Part shown: positions 26,509-34,885 of the stretch, piece after piece
How positions within the stretch are numbered: position 1 is the first letter of the stretch
Layout of the letters: each line of letters opens with the position of its first letter
From: Chitinophagaceae bacterium UBA1953
GTDB taxonomy: Bacteria; Bacteroidota; Bacteroidia; Chitinophagales; Chitinophagaceae
Length of the DNA: 64,000 bases
Direction: 5' to 3'
Assembly (NCBI GenBank): GCA_002336115.1
Contig: DDEN01000056.1
Location: 301,577-365,576, forward strand
Program-made: the position numbers and the translations under genes
Notes under the pieces: generated by a model
What the model was told of the DNA's origin: nothing
The model's database searches: none
What the model saw: only the letters and a program-made list of their open reading frames with translations

Positions 26509-26697
26509 GCAGACAGTTAATATGTGAATGTACGAAGTGAAGAGCAAAAATTGAAATGATGAAATAGCCTTTAAACCGAATATTCCATTTTCAATTCCGA
26601 ACCGGAAAAATTCAGACTTAAAAAGGGATTTATTGTGTTGCAAAAACTGTTATCTTTCATGTTTGGATAAACGGATTGATCAATAAAATATTTTGAG

Positions 26698-28071
26698 ATG
26701 AGTATTAAGTTTAGACTTACCCTGATGAGCTTTCTCCAGTTTTTTGTATGGGGTGCTTGGTTAATTACAATTGCAACATATTTCTTTTCCAATAACATGG
26801 GAAGTAGCGGTCAGTTTGGAACAATTATGACTACACTGGCTTTAGGCTCAATAATTATGCCTGCTGTTATTGGCATTATAGCTGATAAGTGGATGAATGC
26901 CGAACGTTTATACGGCATTTTACATCTTTTATATGGAGCATTTTTGCTTTATGTACCTCAGGTTAAAGATGCTGACACTTTGTTTTATGTAATGTTGATG
27001 GCAATGGCTTGTTATATGCCGACAATTTCATTATCTAATTCTATTGCTTATACTATTCTCAAGCGTAATAATTATGATGTGGTTAAGGTATTTCCGCCAA
27101 TCAGGGTATGGGGAACAATAGGGTTTATTGTTGCGATGTGGATTACTAATTTAAGTGGAAGTAAGGCCAATGCCAACCAGTTTTATATTGCAGCATTTGT
27201 AGCAATATTATTGGGGCTGTTTGCTTTTACCCTGCCTAAATGTCCGCCTCAGAAAACTATCTCAAAAGATGCCTCAATTTTTGAGCAACTTGGATTAAAT
27301 GCTTTTAAATTATTTGCAAACTATAAACTTGCATTGTTTTTTATTTTCTCGCTGTTTCTTGGTGCAGCATTGCAGTTGACGAATATGTACGGCGATACGT
27401 TCCTTGATGATTTCAAAAAAGTGCCAATTTACGGGCCTGATTCATTTGTTGTAAAATACTCGACTATAGTAATGTCAGTATCTCAGATTTCTGAAACGTT
27501 ATTTATTTTAGCAATACCATTTTTCTTAAAGCGTTTTGGAATTAAGAAAGTGATGTTATTCTCAATGATTGCATGGGTGTTACGGTTTGGACTGTTTGCT
27601 TATGGCAACCCTGCTGACGGATTGTGGATGATTCTTCTTTCATGTATTGTTTACGGAATGGCGTTTGATTTCTTTAATATTTCAGGGTCGTTATTTATTG
27701 AAACAACAACTGATTCAACTATCAGATCTAGTGCCCAGGGTTTGTTTATGATGATGACAAATGGCGTAGGCGCATATATTGGTGCCAAAGTGAGCGGCTG
27801 GGTTATTGATAAATATTATACTCTTAAATTCTCTGATATTAATAGTTTACTGGGCTATGTAAAAGCAGATGCACAAAATCCTGCTGTAAAGAAAATTCTT
27901 GAATACAACGAAGTATTAGCAGATGGAACATTCAAGTCTGATGTGTTTATAAAAGAATGGCATCCTATCTGGCTCACATTTTCTGTTTATGCTTTAGTGA
28001 TTGCTGTATTGTTTGCAGTGTTGTTTAAGCATAAACATGATCCCAAGGCACTTGAAAATGTACAGCATTAA
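26698..28071 (+). CDS. Nucleoside:H+ symporter (NupG/XapB family)
   Basis: Twelve-helix inner-membrane transporter for nucleosides. The N-terminus FRLTLMSFLQFFVWGAWLIT and the ADKWMNAERLYGILHLLYG loop are characteristic of the nucleoside:H+ symporter family, as are PIRVWGTIGFIVAMW near residue 138 and YGMAFDFFNISGSLFIE near 318. At 457 residues it is somewhat longer than E. coli NupG, mainly by an extra loop near residues 370-410. Single gene between a divergent protease gene and a strong terminator. The nucleoside preference is unknown. Confidence 0.88.
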   Translation: MSIKFRLTLMSFLQFFVWGAWLITIATYFFSNNMGSSGQFGTIMTTLALGSIIMPAVIGIIADKWMNAERLYGILHLLYGAFLLYVPQVKDADTLFYVMLMAMACYMPTISLSNSIAYTILKRNNYDVVKVFPPIRVWGTIGFIVAMWITNLSGSKANANQFYIAAFVAILLGLFAFTLPKCPPQKTISKDASIFEQLGLNAFKLFANYKLALFFIFSLFLGAALQLTNMYGDTFLDDFKKVPIYGPDSFVVKYSTIVMSVSQISETLFILAIPFFLKRFGIKKVMLFSMIAWVLRFGLFAYGNPADGLWMILLSCIVYGMAFDFFNISGSLFIETTTDSTIRSSAQGLFMMMTNGVGAYIGAKVSGWVIDKYYTLKFSDINSLLGYVKADAQNPAVKKILEYNEVLADGTFKSDVFIKEWHPIWLTFSVYALVIAVLFAVLFKHKHDPKALENVQH

Positions 28072-28073
28072 AA

Positions 28074-28104
28074 TGAGAGAGCGGATCACTGATCCGCTCT
28101 CTCA
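28074..28104. terminator. Bidirectional terminator between nucleoside symporter gene and glnS
   Basis: A perfect 14-bp stem, TGAGAGAGCGGATC (28074-28087) with GATCCGCTCTCTCA (28091-28104), loop ACT. It begins three bases after the symporter stop codon; the other convergent gene ends 99 bp away. Confidence 0.85.
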
Positions 28105-28202
28105 TGATTTTGATGTCTGTTTATCCGAAGGATAACTGTTCATCATTTGGAAATATTTTCGCTTCATATTATCAGTCACCTTTCAGGTGAGCAGACAACA
28201 GT

Positions 28203-29864
28203 TTATTTCTTCTTCGATTCTTTTGCCCATGCATCTTTCAATGTAACTGTTCTGTTGAAGATGATTTTTTCAGCAGTTGAATCTTTATCTAAACAGTAAT
28301 AGCCTTTTCTTAAAAACTGGAAATGGTCGTTTGCTGTTACATTTTTTAAAGATGGTTCAGCATAACCGGTAACAACTTTCAAAGAATCAGGGTTGATGTA
28401 ATCCTTGAAATCGCCGTCTTCACTTGCCGGGTTATCAACACGGAACAAACGGTCATACTCTCTTACTTCAACTTCAACAGCATCTGCTGCATTAACCCAA
28501 TGCAAAGTGCCCTGCACTTTTAAACCCGATGTATCGTTACCGCTTCTGCTTTCAGGAATATAACTGCAATGCAATGCTGTGATAGTTCCATCAGTATCTT
28601 TGATCACTTCATCGCACTGAATGATGTATGCACTTTTTAAACGCACTTTCTGACCCGGTGCAAGACGGAAGAATTTCTTTGGAGGATTTTCCATGAAATC
28701 ATCAGCCTCAATCAAAATTTCCCTGCTGAACGGAACTTCTCTTGTGCCACCATTCGGATCTTCAGGGTTATTATCCGTCAGCATCGTTTCTGTCTGACCT
28801 TCGGGATAATTGGTGAGAATAACTTTTACAGGATTAAACACCACCATTCTGCGTTGTGCAATTTTATTGAGATGTTCACGTACACAGAATTCAAGCAAAC
28901 CAAATTCAATCAGGTTATCACGTTTTGCCACACCAACACGGTCTGCAAAATCACGTATGCTTTCAGGCGTATAACCTCGTCTTCTCAAACCACTGATGGT
29001 TGGCATACGGGGATCATCCCAACCACTTACATATTTTTCATTCACCAGTTGCAGCAGTTTACGCTTACTCATTACAGTGTAGTTGAGGTTCAGCCTTGCA
29101 AACTCGTATTGTTTTGATGGGAAGATTTCCAGTTTTTCAATACACCAGTCGTACAACGGACGGTGAGGAATAAACTCTAATGTACAAATGGAGTGAGTGA
29201 TGTTTTCAATGGAATCACTTTGCCCGTGTGCAAAATCATACATCGGGTAAATGCACCACTTATCGCCTGTGCGGTGATGATGTGCATGTTTAATACGGTA
29301 AATGATGGGGTCACGCATGTGCATGTTGGGCGAACTCATATCAATTTTTGCACGAAGTACTTTTTCGCCATCCTGATATTTACCTGCACGCATTTCTTCA
29401 AATAGTTGAAGGTTTTCTTCCACTGTTCTGTCGGCATATTTATTCCTGGTACCCGGTTGGGTTGGTGATCCTTTTTGCTTAGCAATTTCTTCACTGGTGC
29501 TGTCATCTACATAGGCCAGTCCTTTTTTGATGAGCCTTATTGCAAATTCATAAATCTGGTCAAAGTAATCAGATGCATAAAATTCATTTGCCCAGTCAAA
29601 ACCTAACCAATGAACATCTTCTTTAATGCTGTCAACATATTCGGTTTCTTCGGTTACAGGATTGGTATCGTCAAAACGCAAATTGGTTTTGCCGCCATAT
29701 TTAATACCCAATCCAAAGTTTAAGCAAATGCTTTTTGCATGACCGATATGCAGATAACCATTCGGTTCAGGAGGAAAACGGGTGAGAATTGATTTATACT
29801 TTCCGCTCTTCAGATCTTCTTCAATGATCTCTTCAATAAAATTCAGGCTTTTTTCTTCGCTCAT
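28203..29864 (-). CDS. glnS: Glutamine--tRNA ligase
   Basis: Class I synthetase charging tRNA-Gln, so this organism need not rely on GatCAB for Gln-tRNA. The 553-residue protein has TRFPPEPNGYLHIGHAKS with the HIGH motif at about residue 28-45, RFDDTNPVTEETEYVDSI, the KMSKS equivalent VMSKRKL near 265, and SGLRRRGYTPESIRDF, a Gln-specific segment. The C-terminal beta-barrel anticodon-binding domain spans 340-553. Single gene with a -7 element only 19 nt upstream. Confidence 0.97.
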   Translation of the reverse strand: MSEEKSLNFIEEIIEEDLKSGKYKSILTRFPPEPNGYLHIGHAKSICLNFGLGIKYGGKTNLRFDDTNPVTEETEYVDSIKEDVHWLGFDWANEFYASDYFDQIYEFAIRLIKKGLAYVDDSTSEEIAKQKGSPTQPGTRNKYADRTVEENLQLFEEMRAGKYQDGEKVLRAKIDMSSPNMHMRDPIIYRIKHAHHHRTGDKWCIYPMYDFAHGQSDSIENITHSICTLEFIPHRPLYDWCIEKLEIFPSKQYEFARLNLNYTVMSKRKLLQLVNEKYVSGWDDPRMPTISGLRRRGYTPESIRDFADRVGVAKRDNLIEFGLLEFCVREHLNKIAQRRMVVFNPVKVILTNYPEGQTETMLTDNNPEDPNGGTREVPFSREILIEADDFMENPPKKFFRLAPGQKVRLKSAYIIQCDEVIKDTDGTITALHCSYIPESRSGNDTSGLKVQGTLHWVNAADAVEVEVREYDRLFRVDNPASEDGDFKDYINPDSLKVVTGYAEPSLKNVTANDHFQFLRKGYYCLDKDSTAEKIIFNRTVTLKDAWAKESKKK

Positions 29865-29883
29865 ATCATTCTTGGATTAGGTG

Positions 29884-29891
29884 CAAAAATA
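29884..29891 (-). promoter_or_regulatory. Putative -7 element of glnS
   Basis: TATTTTTG on the minus strand fits TAnnTTTG and implies a leader of about 12 nt. The -33 region would abut the palindromic element at 29905-29990. Confidence 0.45.
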
Positions 29892-29904
29892 AGGATTCGG
29901 GATG

Positions 29905-29990
29905 GAAACGCTGATTGAACGGATTTAGATGAATAAAACAGATAAGAAAAAATCAGTGTAAATCAGTTAAATCTGCGTCATCAGCGTTTC
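29905..29990. repeat. Palindromic element with about 9-bp internal periodicity
   Basis: Perfect 11-bp outer arms GAAACGCTGAT (29905-29915) and ATCAGCGTTTC (29980-29990). Inside the right half, ATC recurs at 29952, 29962, 29971 and 29980, within words AATCAGTGT, AATCAGTTA, ATCTGCGTC. It continues weakly to 30007. Same architecture as 33799-33893 with different words. Confidence 0.7.
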
Positions 29991-30006
29991 TATTTCATCT
30001 GTGTAT

Positions 30007-31245
30007 CTATTTCTTCAAAATTTCCAAACTCTTTCTTACAATTTCAACGCATTCAGAAACCTGCTCTTCCGTAATTACTAACGGTGGTGCAAGACGTATT
30101 TTATCGCCATGTGTTGGTTTTGCCAGCAAACCAAGTTCCTTCATCTCAAGACAAAGTTCCCATGCTGCATCAGGATTGGGATGATTGACCACAATCGCAT
30201 TGAGTAAACCTTTACCCCTGATTAAACTGATAAAAGGTGAGTTGAGTTCTGTCAGTTCCTTTCTCAACTGCTGGCCAAGCTTTTCTGCTCGTTCGCTCAT
30301 TTGTTCATCTTTCAACACTTGTAATGAGGTGATGGTAACATGACATGCAAGAGGATTACCACCATAGGTACTTCCATGTTCACCAGCTTTGATGGTGAGC
30401 ATAATTTCATCATCAGCGAGTACTGCACTTACCGGCATTGTACCGCCGCTTAATGCTTTGCCCAAAATCAAAATATCGGGGTGAACATTTTCATGATCGC
30501 ATGCAAGTAATTTACCAGTACGGCATAAACCTGTTTGTATTTCATCAGCAATAAACAAAACATTCGCTTCTTTGCAATATTGTTTTGCTTTTGCAAGAAA
30601 ACCTTCATTTGGAACAACCACACCAGCTTCGCCCTGGATAGGTTCAACCAAAAAGGCGCATACGTCTTTATCCTGCAATGCTTCCTGTAACGCAGCAAGA
30701 TCATTATAGGGAATAACTTTAAAGCCCGGCATGTAAGGTCCAAACTTTGCATACGAACTCGGATCGGTACTGAATGAAATGACAGTACTTGTTCTTCCAT
30801 GAAAGTTTTCTGCGCAAACTATAATTTTTGCTTTCTGATCTTCAATACCCTTGACAGTGTAACCCCAGCGACGTGCAAGTTTAATAGCTGTTTCAACTCC
30901 TTCAACACCTGTATTCATCGGCAACACTTTGTCATAGCCGAAATAAGAAGTAATGTATTGTTCATATTCACCCAGCAGGTTGCTGTGAAATGCTCTTGAT
31001 GTAAGTGTAAGTTTCTGCGCCTGTTCAACAAGTGCTGCAATAATTTTTGGGTGACAGTGACCCTGGTTCACTGCTGAGTAACCACTCAGGAAATCAAAGT
31101 AGCGTTTGCCATCAACATCATACAAAAAAACACCTTCACCCTTTTCAAGAACAACAGGCAATGGATGATAGTTGTGAGCTCCGAATTTTTCTTCAAGGTC
31201 AATATAACGCTGCGAATTTGCAGATACAGTAACTGATGTATGCAT
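30007..31245 (-). CDS. rocD: Ornithine--oxo-acid aminotransferase
   Basis: PLP enzyme moving the delta-amino group of ornithine to 2-oxoglutarate, giving glutamate semialdehyde in arginine/ornithine breakdown. Class III aminotransferase features: FGAHNYHPLPVVLEKGEG near residue 20, MNTGVEGVETAIKLARRWGY near 105, LFIADEIQTGLCRTGK near 230, and the PLP-binding Lys in ILGKALSGG near 262. STYGGNPLAC follows near residue 300. At 412 residues it has the normal length. The nearest relatives in other pathways (argD, gabT) lack the NYHPLPVV start. Confidence 0.93.
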   Translation of the reverse strand: MHTSVTVSANSQRYIDLEEKFGAHNYHPLPVVLEKGEGVFLYDVDGKRYFDFLSGYSAVNQGHCHPKIIAALVEQAQKLTLTSRAFHSNLLGEYEQYITSYFGYDKVLPMNTGVEGVETAIKLARRWGYTVKGIEDQKAKIIVCAENFHGRTSTVISFSTDPSSYAKFGPYMPGFKVIPYNDLAALQEALQDKDVCAFLVEPIQGEAGVVVPNEGFLAKAKQYCKEANVLFIADEIQTGLCRTGKLLACDHENVHPDILILGKALSGGTMPVSAVLADDEIMLTIKAGEHGSTYGGNPLACHVTITSLQVLKDEQMSERAEKLGQQLRKELTELNSPFISLIRGKGLLNAIVVNHPNPDAAWELCLEMKELGLLAKPTHGDKIRLAPPLVITEEQVSECVEIVRKSLEILKK

Positions 31246-31246
31246 G

Positions 31247-31281
31247 GAAATAAAAAATTAAAAATGATAAATGAAAAAGTG
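31247..31281. repeat. Degenerate 7-bp tandem tract upstream of rocD
   Basis: Five heptads in one phase, directly before the rocD start: GAAATAA, AAAATTA, AAAATGA, TAAATGA, AAAAGTG. The A-rich composition makes this the weakest of the tracts. Confidence 0.5.
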
Positions 31282-31522
31282 TAAGGCAGCACAAAAAATC
31301 CCCCTTTAGGAGGTAGGGGCATGTTAACCTCAGTGATTGAGGAGATCAAGATTCATCTGGAGAAATGATGTTGCCTTTTGCATAAGGTTTCAAAGATAAT
31401 TTTATCTATCGATATAAAAAACTGTCTGAACCGGGATTTATTAGATTTTTGGGATGATTGGGATAAAGACACTATGTCGAACGTCCTCGTCAGACGGATT
31501 AATGGTTCAAGTATTTTGAGTT

Positions 31523-31555
31523 AGGGTTGACAACCTTCCAAAGGTTGTCAACCCT
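31523..31555. repeat. Perfect 15-bp hairpin, REP-like
   Basis: AGGGTTGACAACCTT (31523-31537), loop CCA, AAGGTTGTCAACCCT (31541-31555). Located upstream of both flanking genes, so not a terminator for either. Confidence 0.7.
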
Positions 31556-31589
31556 GTGAAAAAAATGGTTGGAAACTGTTTGTATAAAA

Positions 31590-31613
31590 CTGCGAAGTCA
31601 GGAGACTTCGCAG
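31590..31613. repeat. Perfect 10-bp hairpin, REP-like
   Basis: CTGCGAAGTC (31590-31599), loop AGGA, GACTTCGCAG (31604-31613). It lies 34 bp from the previous hairpin, with a different sequence. Confidence 0.65.
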
Positions 31614-31710
31614 AGCGGGATTGTAGATGTTAAAATGATTGTTTATGGAAATTGAAATAGCTTGCATCTGAGTATGTGAACAAAACATCTGCTTTACTTT
31701 TTTATAGTTT

Positions 31711-32169
31711 ATGAAGATCATTTATAAAAGCCTTTTTTTTTTATTTACACTGTTTACCATAACTGTTTCATCTGCACAAAGAATGGTACAAACAACCAAC
31801 GATTTATTTTTGATTTGCCAGAACGATGGAGAATTTTCAGGTAAACCGCTGAAAAATTTACTGGATCAGATTGAACCGCCTATAGGAATGGCGTTTGCCG
31901 AAGGTGGCTGGATAGAAAGAGTTCCACGATTTGATTTATTTTTTATGTCTAAACAGCAGTATGATAGTTGCAGGAATAAAGGACAAATCCCTCTTCGATT
32001 AACAGTTTATACAAAAGAATTCTTTAAGTGGGATTACAGTGATAGGAAAAGCTACACAGCATCTCCCTGGGAGTGGACAAAAGATGATATTGTAAGGTAC
32101 GGAAATCTTACTGTAACATTTATACGAGTTAGCGGTATCTGCCAACCCTGTGAAGAACAGACTAAATAA
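31711..32169 (+). CDS. Exported protein of unknown function
   Basis: I do not recognise this 152-residue protein. MKIIYKSLFFLFTLFTITVSSAQ is a clear signal peptide with cleavage after SAQ. The mature part of about 130 residues is aromatic-rich, with WIERVPRFDLFFMSKQQYDSC and SPWEWTKDDIVRYGNLTVTFIRVSG. It holds four cysteines, two of them in the terminal CQPC, which could be a disulphide or metal pair. It converges with ispE and the two reading frames overlap by eight bases at their stops. Confidence 0.7.
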   Translation: MKIIYKSLFFLFTLFTITVSSAQRMVQTTNDLFLICQNDGEFSGKPLKNLLDQIEPPIGMAFAEGGWIERVPRFDLFFMSKQQYDSCRNKGQIPLRLTVYTKEFFKWDYSDRKSYTASPWEWTKDDIVRYGNLTVTFIRVSGICQPCEEQTK

Positions 32170-33016
32170 TTTTTGAATAATATTCTTCCGGAAAACAGAT
32201 TTTGGGCTCAATGCTTTTATGAAAAATACCAAACACAGTGCTTCCGCTTCCGGTCATTGATGCATACACTGCTCCTGCATCGTATAATTTTCGTTTGATA
32301 TCGGCAATAACAGGAAATTGTTCAGCAACCGGTTCTTCAAAATCATTGATGAGCTGTTCTTTCCATGTTTCAATTGGTTGCTGAATGATTTGCTTAATGT
32401 CTGGCCGCTTTGAATTATGTGACTGATCAGGAATATTGGAAGAGCGGCCCGACAGTTTTGAAAAAGCCCAGCCTGTGTTAACATGAATCTGCGGATTAAT
32501 TAAAGCAAAACGATAATCAGAGAGATTGAGTTCAACAGGAGTCATCTGTTCGCCTCTGCCTGTTGCAAACGCAGGTTTGTTGATGATGAAGAAAGGGCAA
32601 TCACTTCCCAACTGCAGTGCATAATCAATCAACTGCTGTTCTGATAAACCCAACTGAAATTTAGTGTTGATGAGCTGCAAGGCAAATGCACCATCACTGC
32701 TGCCACCGCCTAAGCCTGCGCCCATTGGTATTACTTTATGCAAATGCATCTGAACAGGAGGCAGTTGCGGAAAATCTTTTTTCAGCAGTTTATATGCTTT
32801 GATACAGAGATTGTTTTGCTGATCGCCTTCAATGGCAAGACCGGTTGTTTGAAAACTGATTTCTTCTTGAGCCTGTTGATCCTGGCTGCGTATCAGTTCC
32901 AATGCATCATTTAACGGAACAGGGTAGAAGACTGTTTCAAGATTGTGATAACCATCTTCCCGTTTGTTGAGAATATGTAAGCCAAGATTGATTTTACAAT
33001 TTGGAAAAACGATCAT
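32162..33016 (-). CDS. ispE: 4-diphosphocytidyl-2-C-methyl-D-erythritol kinase
   Basis: GHMP kinase of the MEP pathway to isoprenoid precursors, phosphorylating CDP-methylerythritol. The N-terminus FPNCKINLGLHILNKREDGYHN with the catalytic Lys, the ATP-binding PMGAGLGGGSSDGAFAL near residue 95, and the C-terminal YASMTGSGSTVFGIF are diagnostic. The length of 284 is usual. It ends convergently with the exported protein gene, and a heptad-repeat spacer separates it from the nuclease gene. Confidence 0.95.
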   Translation of the reverse strand: MIVFPNCKINLGLHILNKREDGYHNLETVFYPVPLNDALELIRSQDQQAQEEISFQTTGLAIEGDQQNNLCIKAYKLLKKDFPQLPPVQMHLHKVIPMGAGLGGGSSDGAFALQLINTKFQLGLSEQQLIDYALQLGSDCPFFIINKPAFATGRGEQMTPVELNLSDYRFALINPQIHVNTGWAFSKLSGRSSNIPDQSHNSKRPDIKQIIQQPIETWKEQLINDFEEPVAEQFPVIADIKRKLYDAGAVYASMTGSGSTVFGIFHKSIEPKICFPEEYYSKII

Positions 33017-33019
33017 TTC

Positions 33020-33100
33020 AATTGAGAGTTGAAATTTGAAAATTGAAAGTTTGGAGCATTATCATCATTTTCCATTCTCCACTTTCCATTTTTCATTACT
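33020..33100. repeat. Two adjacent 7-bp tandem tracts (ispE/nuclease gap)
   Basis: First tract 33020-33054: AATTGAG, AGTTGAA, ATTTGAA, AATTGAA, AGTTTGG. Second tract 33066-33100: CATTTTC, CATTCTC, CACTTTC, CATTTTT, CATTACT. The last unit overlaps the stop codon of the nuclease gene. The two tracts use unrelated words. Confidence 0.78.
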
Positions 33101-33692
33101 TCTTACGGTTGCTTATTTCATCACGGATGGCGATGGCCTTGATATAATCTTCCTGCTCCAGTACTTCGTTCAACATGGTTTGCAGTTCTTCGAGGCTCAT
33201 TGATTTCAAATCGTCGCCACCTTCAGTACTGGTGGTTGGAGAGCTTACAGTAACTTCTTCTTTTTCTTTCTTTTCTTCTTCATCCTCCATCAAAATACCG
33301 GCACTTTCAAGAATATGCTCGTATGTATAAATGGGGCATCCAAAACGTACTGCAAGGGCTAAGGCATCGCTTGTGCGACTGTCAATTTCAACAGTATCGT
33401 GTTCAGATGTGCAAAGAAGTTTTGAATAGAAAATGCCTTCTTGGAGATCGTTGATAACAATTTCATGCAATTCCACATTAAATGCCAGCATGAAATTTTT
33501 CATCAGGTCATGCGTTAGAGGTCGGCTGGGTTGCATGCGTTCAAGCGCCACAGCAATTGCCTGTGCTTCAAAGCCGCCAATTACAATTGGCAAACGGCGT
33601 AAACCATTTACTTCGCCCAATACAACAGCATAGCTGTGTGTTTGCGTAATGCTGTGTGAAAGTGCTACTATTTCCAGTTCTATCTTTTTCAT
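33096..33692 (-). CDS. Bifunctional nuclease domain (DUF151) protein with C-terminal UVR motif
   Basis: A BFN/DUF151 domain covers residues 1-135: ITQTHSYAVVLGEVNGLRRL, LPIVIGGFEAQAIAVALE, RPLTHDLM, and SRTSDALALAVRFGCPIY. Members have been described as nucleases in plants and are widespread in bacteria with unclear roles. A low-complexity acidic linker (MEDEEEKKEKEEV) follows, then a UvrB/UvrC-type helix pair near 165-195 (LEELQTMLNEVLEQEDYIKA). That UVR tail usually mediates contact with partner proteins. Single gene with a near-leaderless promoter. Confidence 0.92.
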   Translation of the reverse strand: MKKIELEIVALSHSITQTHSYAVVLGEVNGLRRLPIVIGGFEAQAIAVALERMQPSRPLTHDLMKNFMLAFNVELHEIVINDLQEGIFYSKLLCTSEHDTVEIDSRTSDALALAVRFGCPIYTYEHILESAGILMEDEEEKKEKEEVTVSSPTTSTEGGDDLKSMSLEELQTMLNEVLEQEDYIKAIAIRDEISNRKK

Positions 33693-33702
33693 AACCCGAA
33701 GG

Positions 33703-33710
33703 CAAATTTA
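33703..33710 (-). promoter_or_regulatory. Putative -7 element of the DUF151 gene
   Basis: TAAATTTG on the minus strand fits TAnnTTTG and ends 10 nt before the ATG at 33692. The -33 region is not well conserved. Confidence 0.45.
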
Positions 33711-33798
33711 AGGTCTTTAACCTTGAATTAAATTATTCAGCCTAAATTATTTGCCCTTTAAAAAGCGGTAAGTATGAAAATTAAATAATCAAAAAAAG

Positions 33799-33893
33799 TT
33801 TCACACAACGAAACAAAGAAGGCAAAGACCGCAAAGAAAATTCAGTATAATGATACTTTGTGTGCTTTGTATCCTCTGTGCCGTTGTGTGAAA
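33799..33893. repeat. Palindromic element with strict 9-bp internal periodicity
   Basis: Outer arms TTTCACACAACG (33799-33810) and CGTTGTGTGAAA (33882-33893) are perfectly complementary. The left half repeats CAAAG at 33814, 33823 and 33832. The right half repeats CTTTG, CTTTG, CTCTG and a related unit at 33856, 33865, 33874 and 33883. It lies between the upstream side of the DUF151 gene and the etfA stop. The clearest member of its class here. Confidence 0.8.
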
Positions 33894-33912
33894 TATAAAC
33901 TTATGCTGTTCG

Positions 33913-34878
33913 TTACGCTGCACCTTTTAGTTTTTTCACTTCTTCAATCAGTTTCGGTACCACTTCAAACGCATCGCCCACAATGCCATAATCGGCTGCT
34001 TTGAAGAAAGGAGCTTCAGGGTCTTTATTAATCACCACAATAACTTTACTGCGGTTAACACCAGCCAGGTGCTGAATAGCACCGCTGATGCCGATTGCAA
34101 TGTATAAGTTAGGAGCAATTGTTCCACCGGTTTGTCCTACATGCTCATGATGCGGCCGCCAGTGTGCATCTGCCACCGGGCGACTGCAGGCTGTTGCTGC
34201 TCCAAGCAGTTTGGCCAGTTCTTCAATCATTCCCCAGTTTTCGGGACCTTTTAATCCACGACCGGCACTAACCACCAGTTCAGCTTCACTTAACGGAACT
34301 TCGCCTGTTACTTTATTCGTAGCCGTTACTTTCACTTTAGGCGCATCAACAGAAATTGTTTCATTCACTACTTCGGCAGTTCCTTCTCCGGAAATAGTCT
34401 GGAATGAATTAGGGCTGATGGAAATAATTTTTACTGCTGTATTTACAGAAACATAAGCAAAAGCCTTGCTGCTGAAAACGCCCTTTTTCACAACAAAACC
34501 GTTGGATGTGTCAGGCAAACCAATTGCTCCTGCAATCAAACCGGCTTTCAAACATACACTTAAGCGGGGTGCCACGGCCTTACCGGTTACATTGTGCGAT
34601 AATACAATTACAGTACTACCGCTGGCAGCAGCAACATCAGCAATAGCTTTAGCATACAACTGCGCATCCAGGTGGTTCAGCAAATCGTTTGCTGCATGAT
34701 GAATTTTGCTTACACCATATTTCCCTAACGCAGCAAGATCATCGGCAACTGTTCCCAATACAATAGCTTCAGCTGTTGTTCCGGTTTGCTGGGCTAATTG
34801 TGCGCCGTAGGTCAATGCTTCAAAAGATGATTTTTTTATATGACCATCGGCTGTATCTATGAAAATTAAAACAGACAT
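33913..34878 (-). CDS. etfA: Electron transfer flavoprotein alpha subunit
   Basis: Large subunit of ETF, passing electrons from acyl-CoA and other dehydrogenases to the quinone pool. The 321-residue protein has the N-terminal ETF fold (VLIFIDTADGHIKKSSFEALTYG). The C-terminal FAD-binding domain has VSAGRGLKGPENWGMIEELAKLL near residue 205, HEHVGQTGGTIAPNLYIAIGISGA near 250, and IVVINKDPEAPFFKAADYG near 290. Its partner etfB lies directly upstream on the same strand, separated by an 80-bp spacer made of heptad repeats. Confidence 0.96.
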   Translation of the reverse strand: MSVLIFIDTADGHIKKSSFEALTYGAQLAQQTGTTAEAIVLGTVADDLAALGKYGVSKIHHAANDLLNHLDAQLYAKAIADVAAASGSTVIVLSHNVTGKAVAPRLSVCLKAGLIAGAIGLPDTSNGFVVKKGVFSSKAFAYVSVNTAVKIISISPNSFQTISGEGTAEVVNETISVDAPKVKVTATNKVTGEVPLSEAELVVSAGRGLKGPENWGMIEELAKLLGAATACSRPVADAHWRPHHEHVGQTGGTIAPNLYIAIGISGAIQHLAGVNRSKVIVVINKDPEAPFFKAADYGIVGDAFEVVPKLIEEVKKLKGAA

Positions 34879-34885
34879 ATCAATA

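Larger units (their letters stand above)
31282..31710. other. Intergenic region rich in palindromes, no gene
   Basis: 429 bp between the divergent rocD and 31711 genes. It holds a C-rich then G-rich stretch near 31298-31320 (CCCCCTTTAGG then AGGTAGGGGC), a purine-rich GGGATGATTGGGATAAAG near 31450, and two perfect hairpins listed separately. No frame looks coding. Confidence 0.6.

Noticed and set aside
32162..32169. Eight-base overlap of the convergent exported-protein and ispE genes as a sign of misassembly
   Set aside because: Both frames are intact with normal stops; short convergent overlaps are common.
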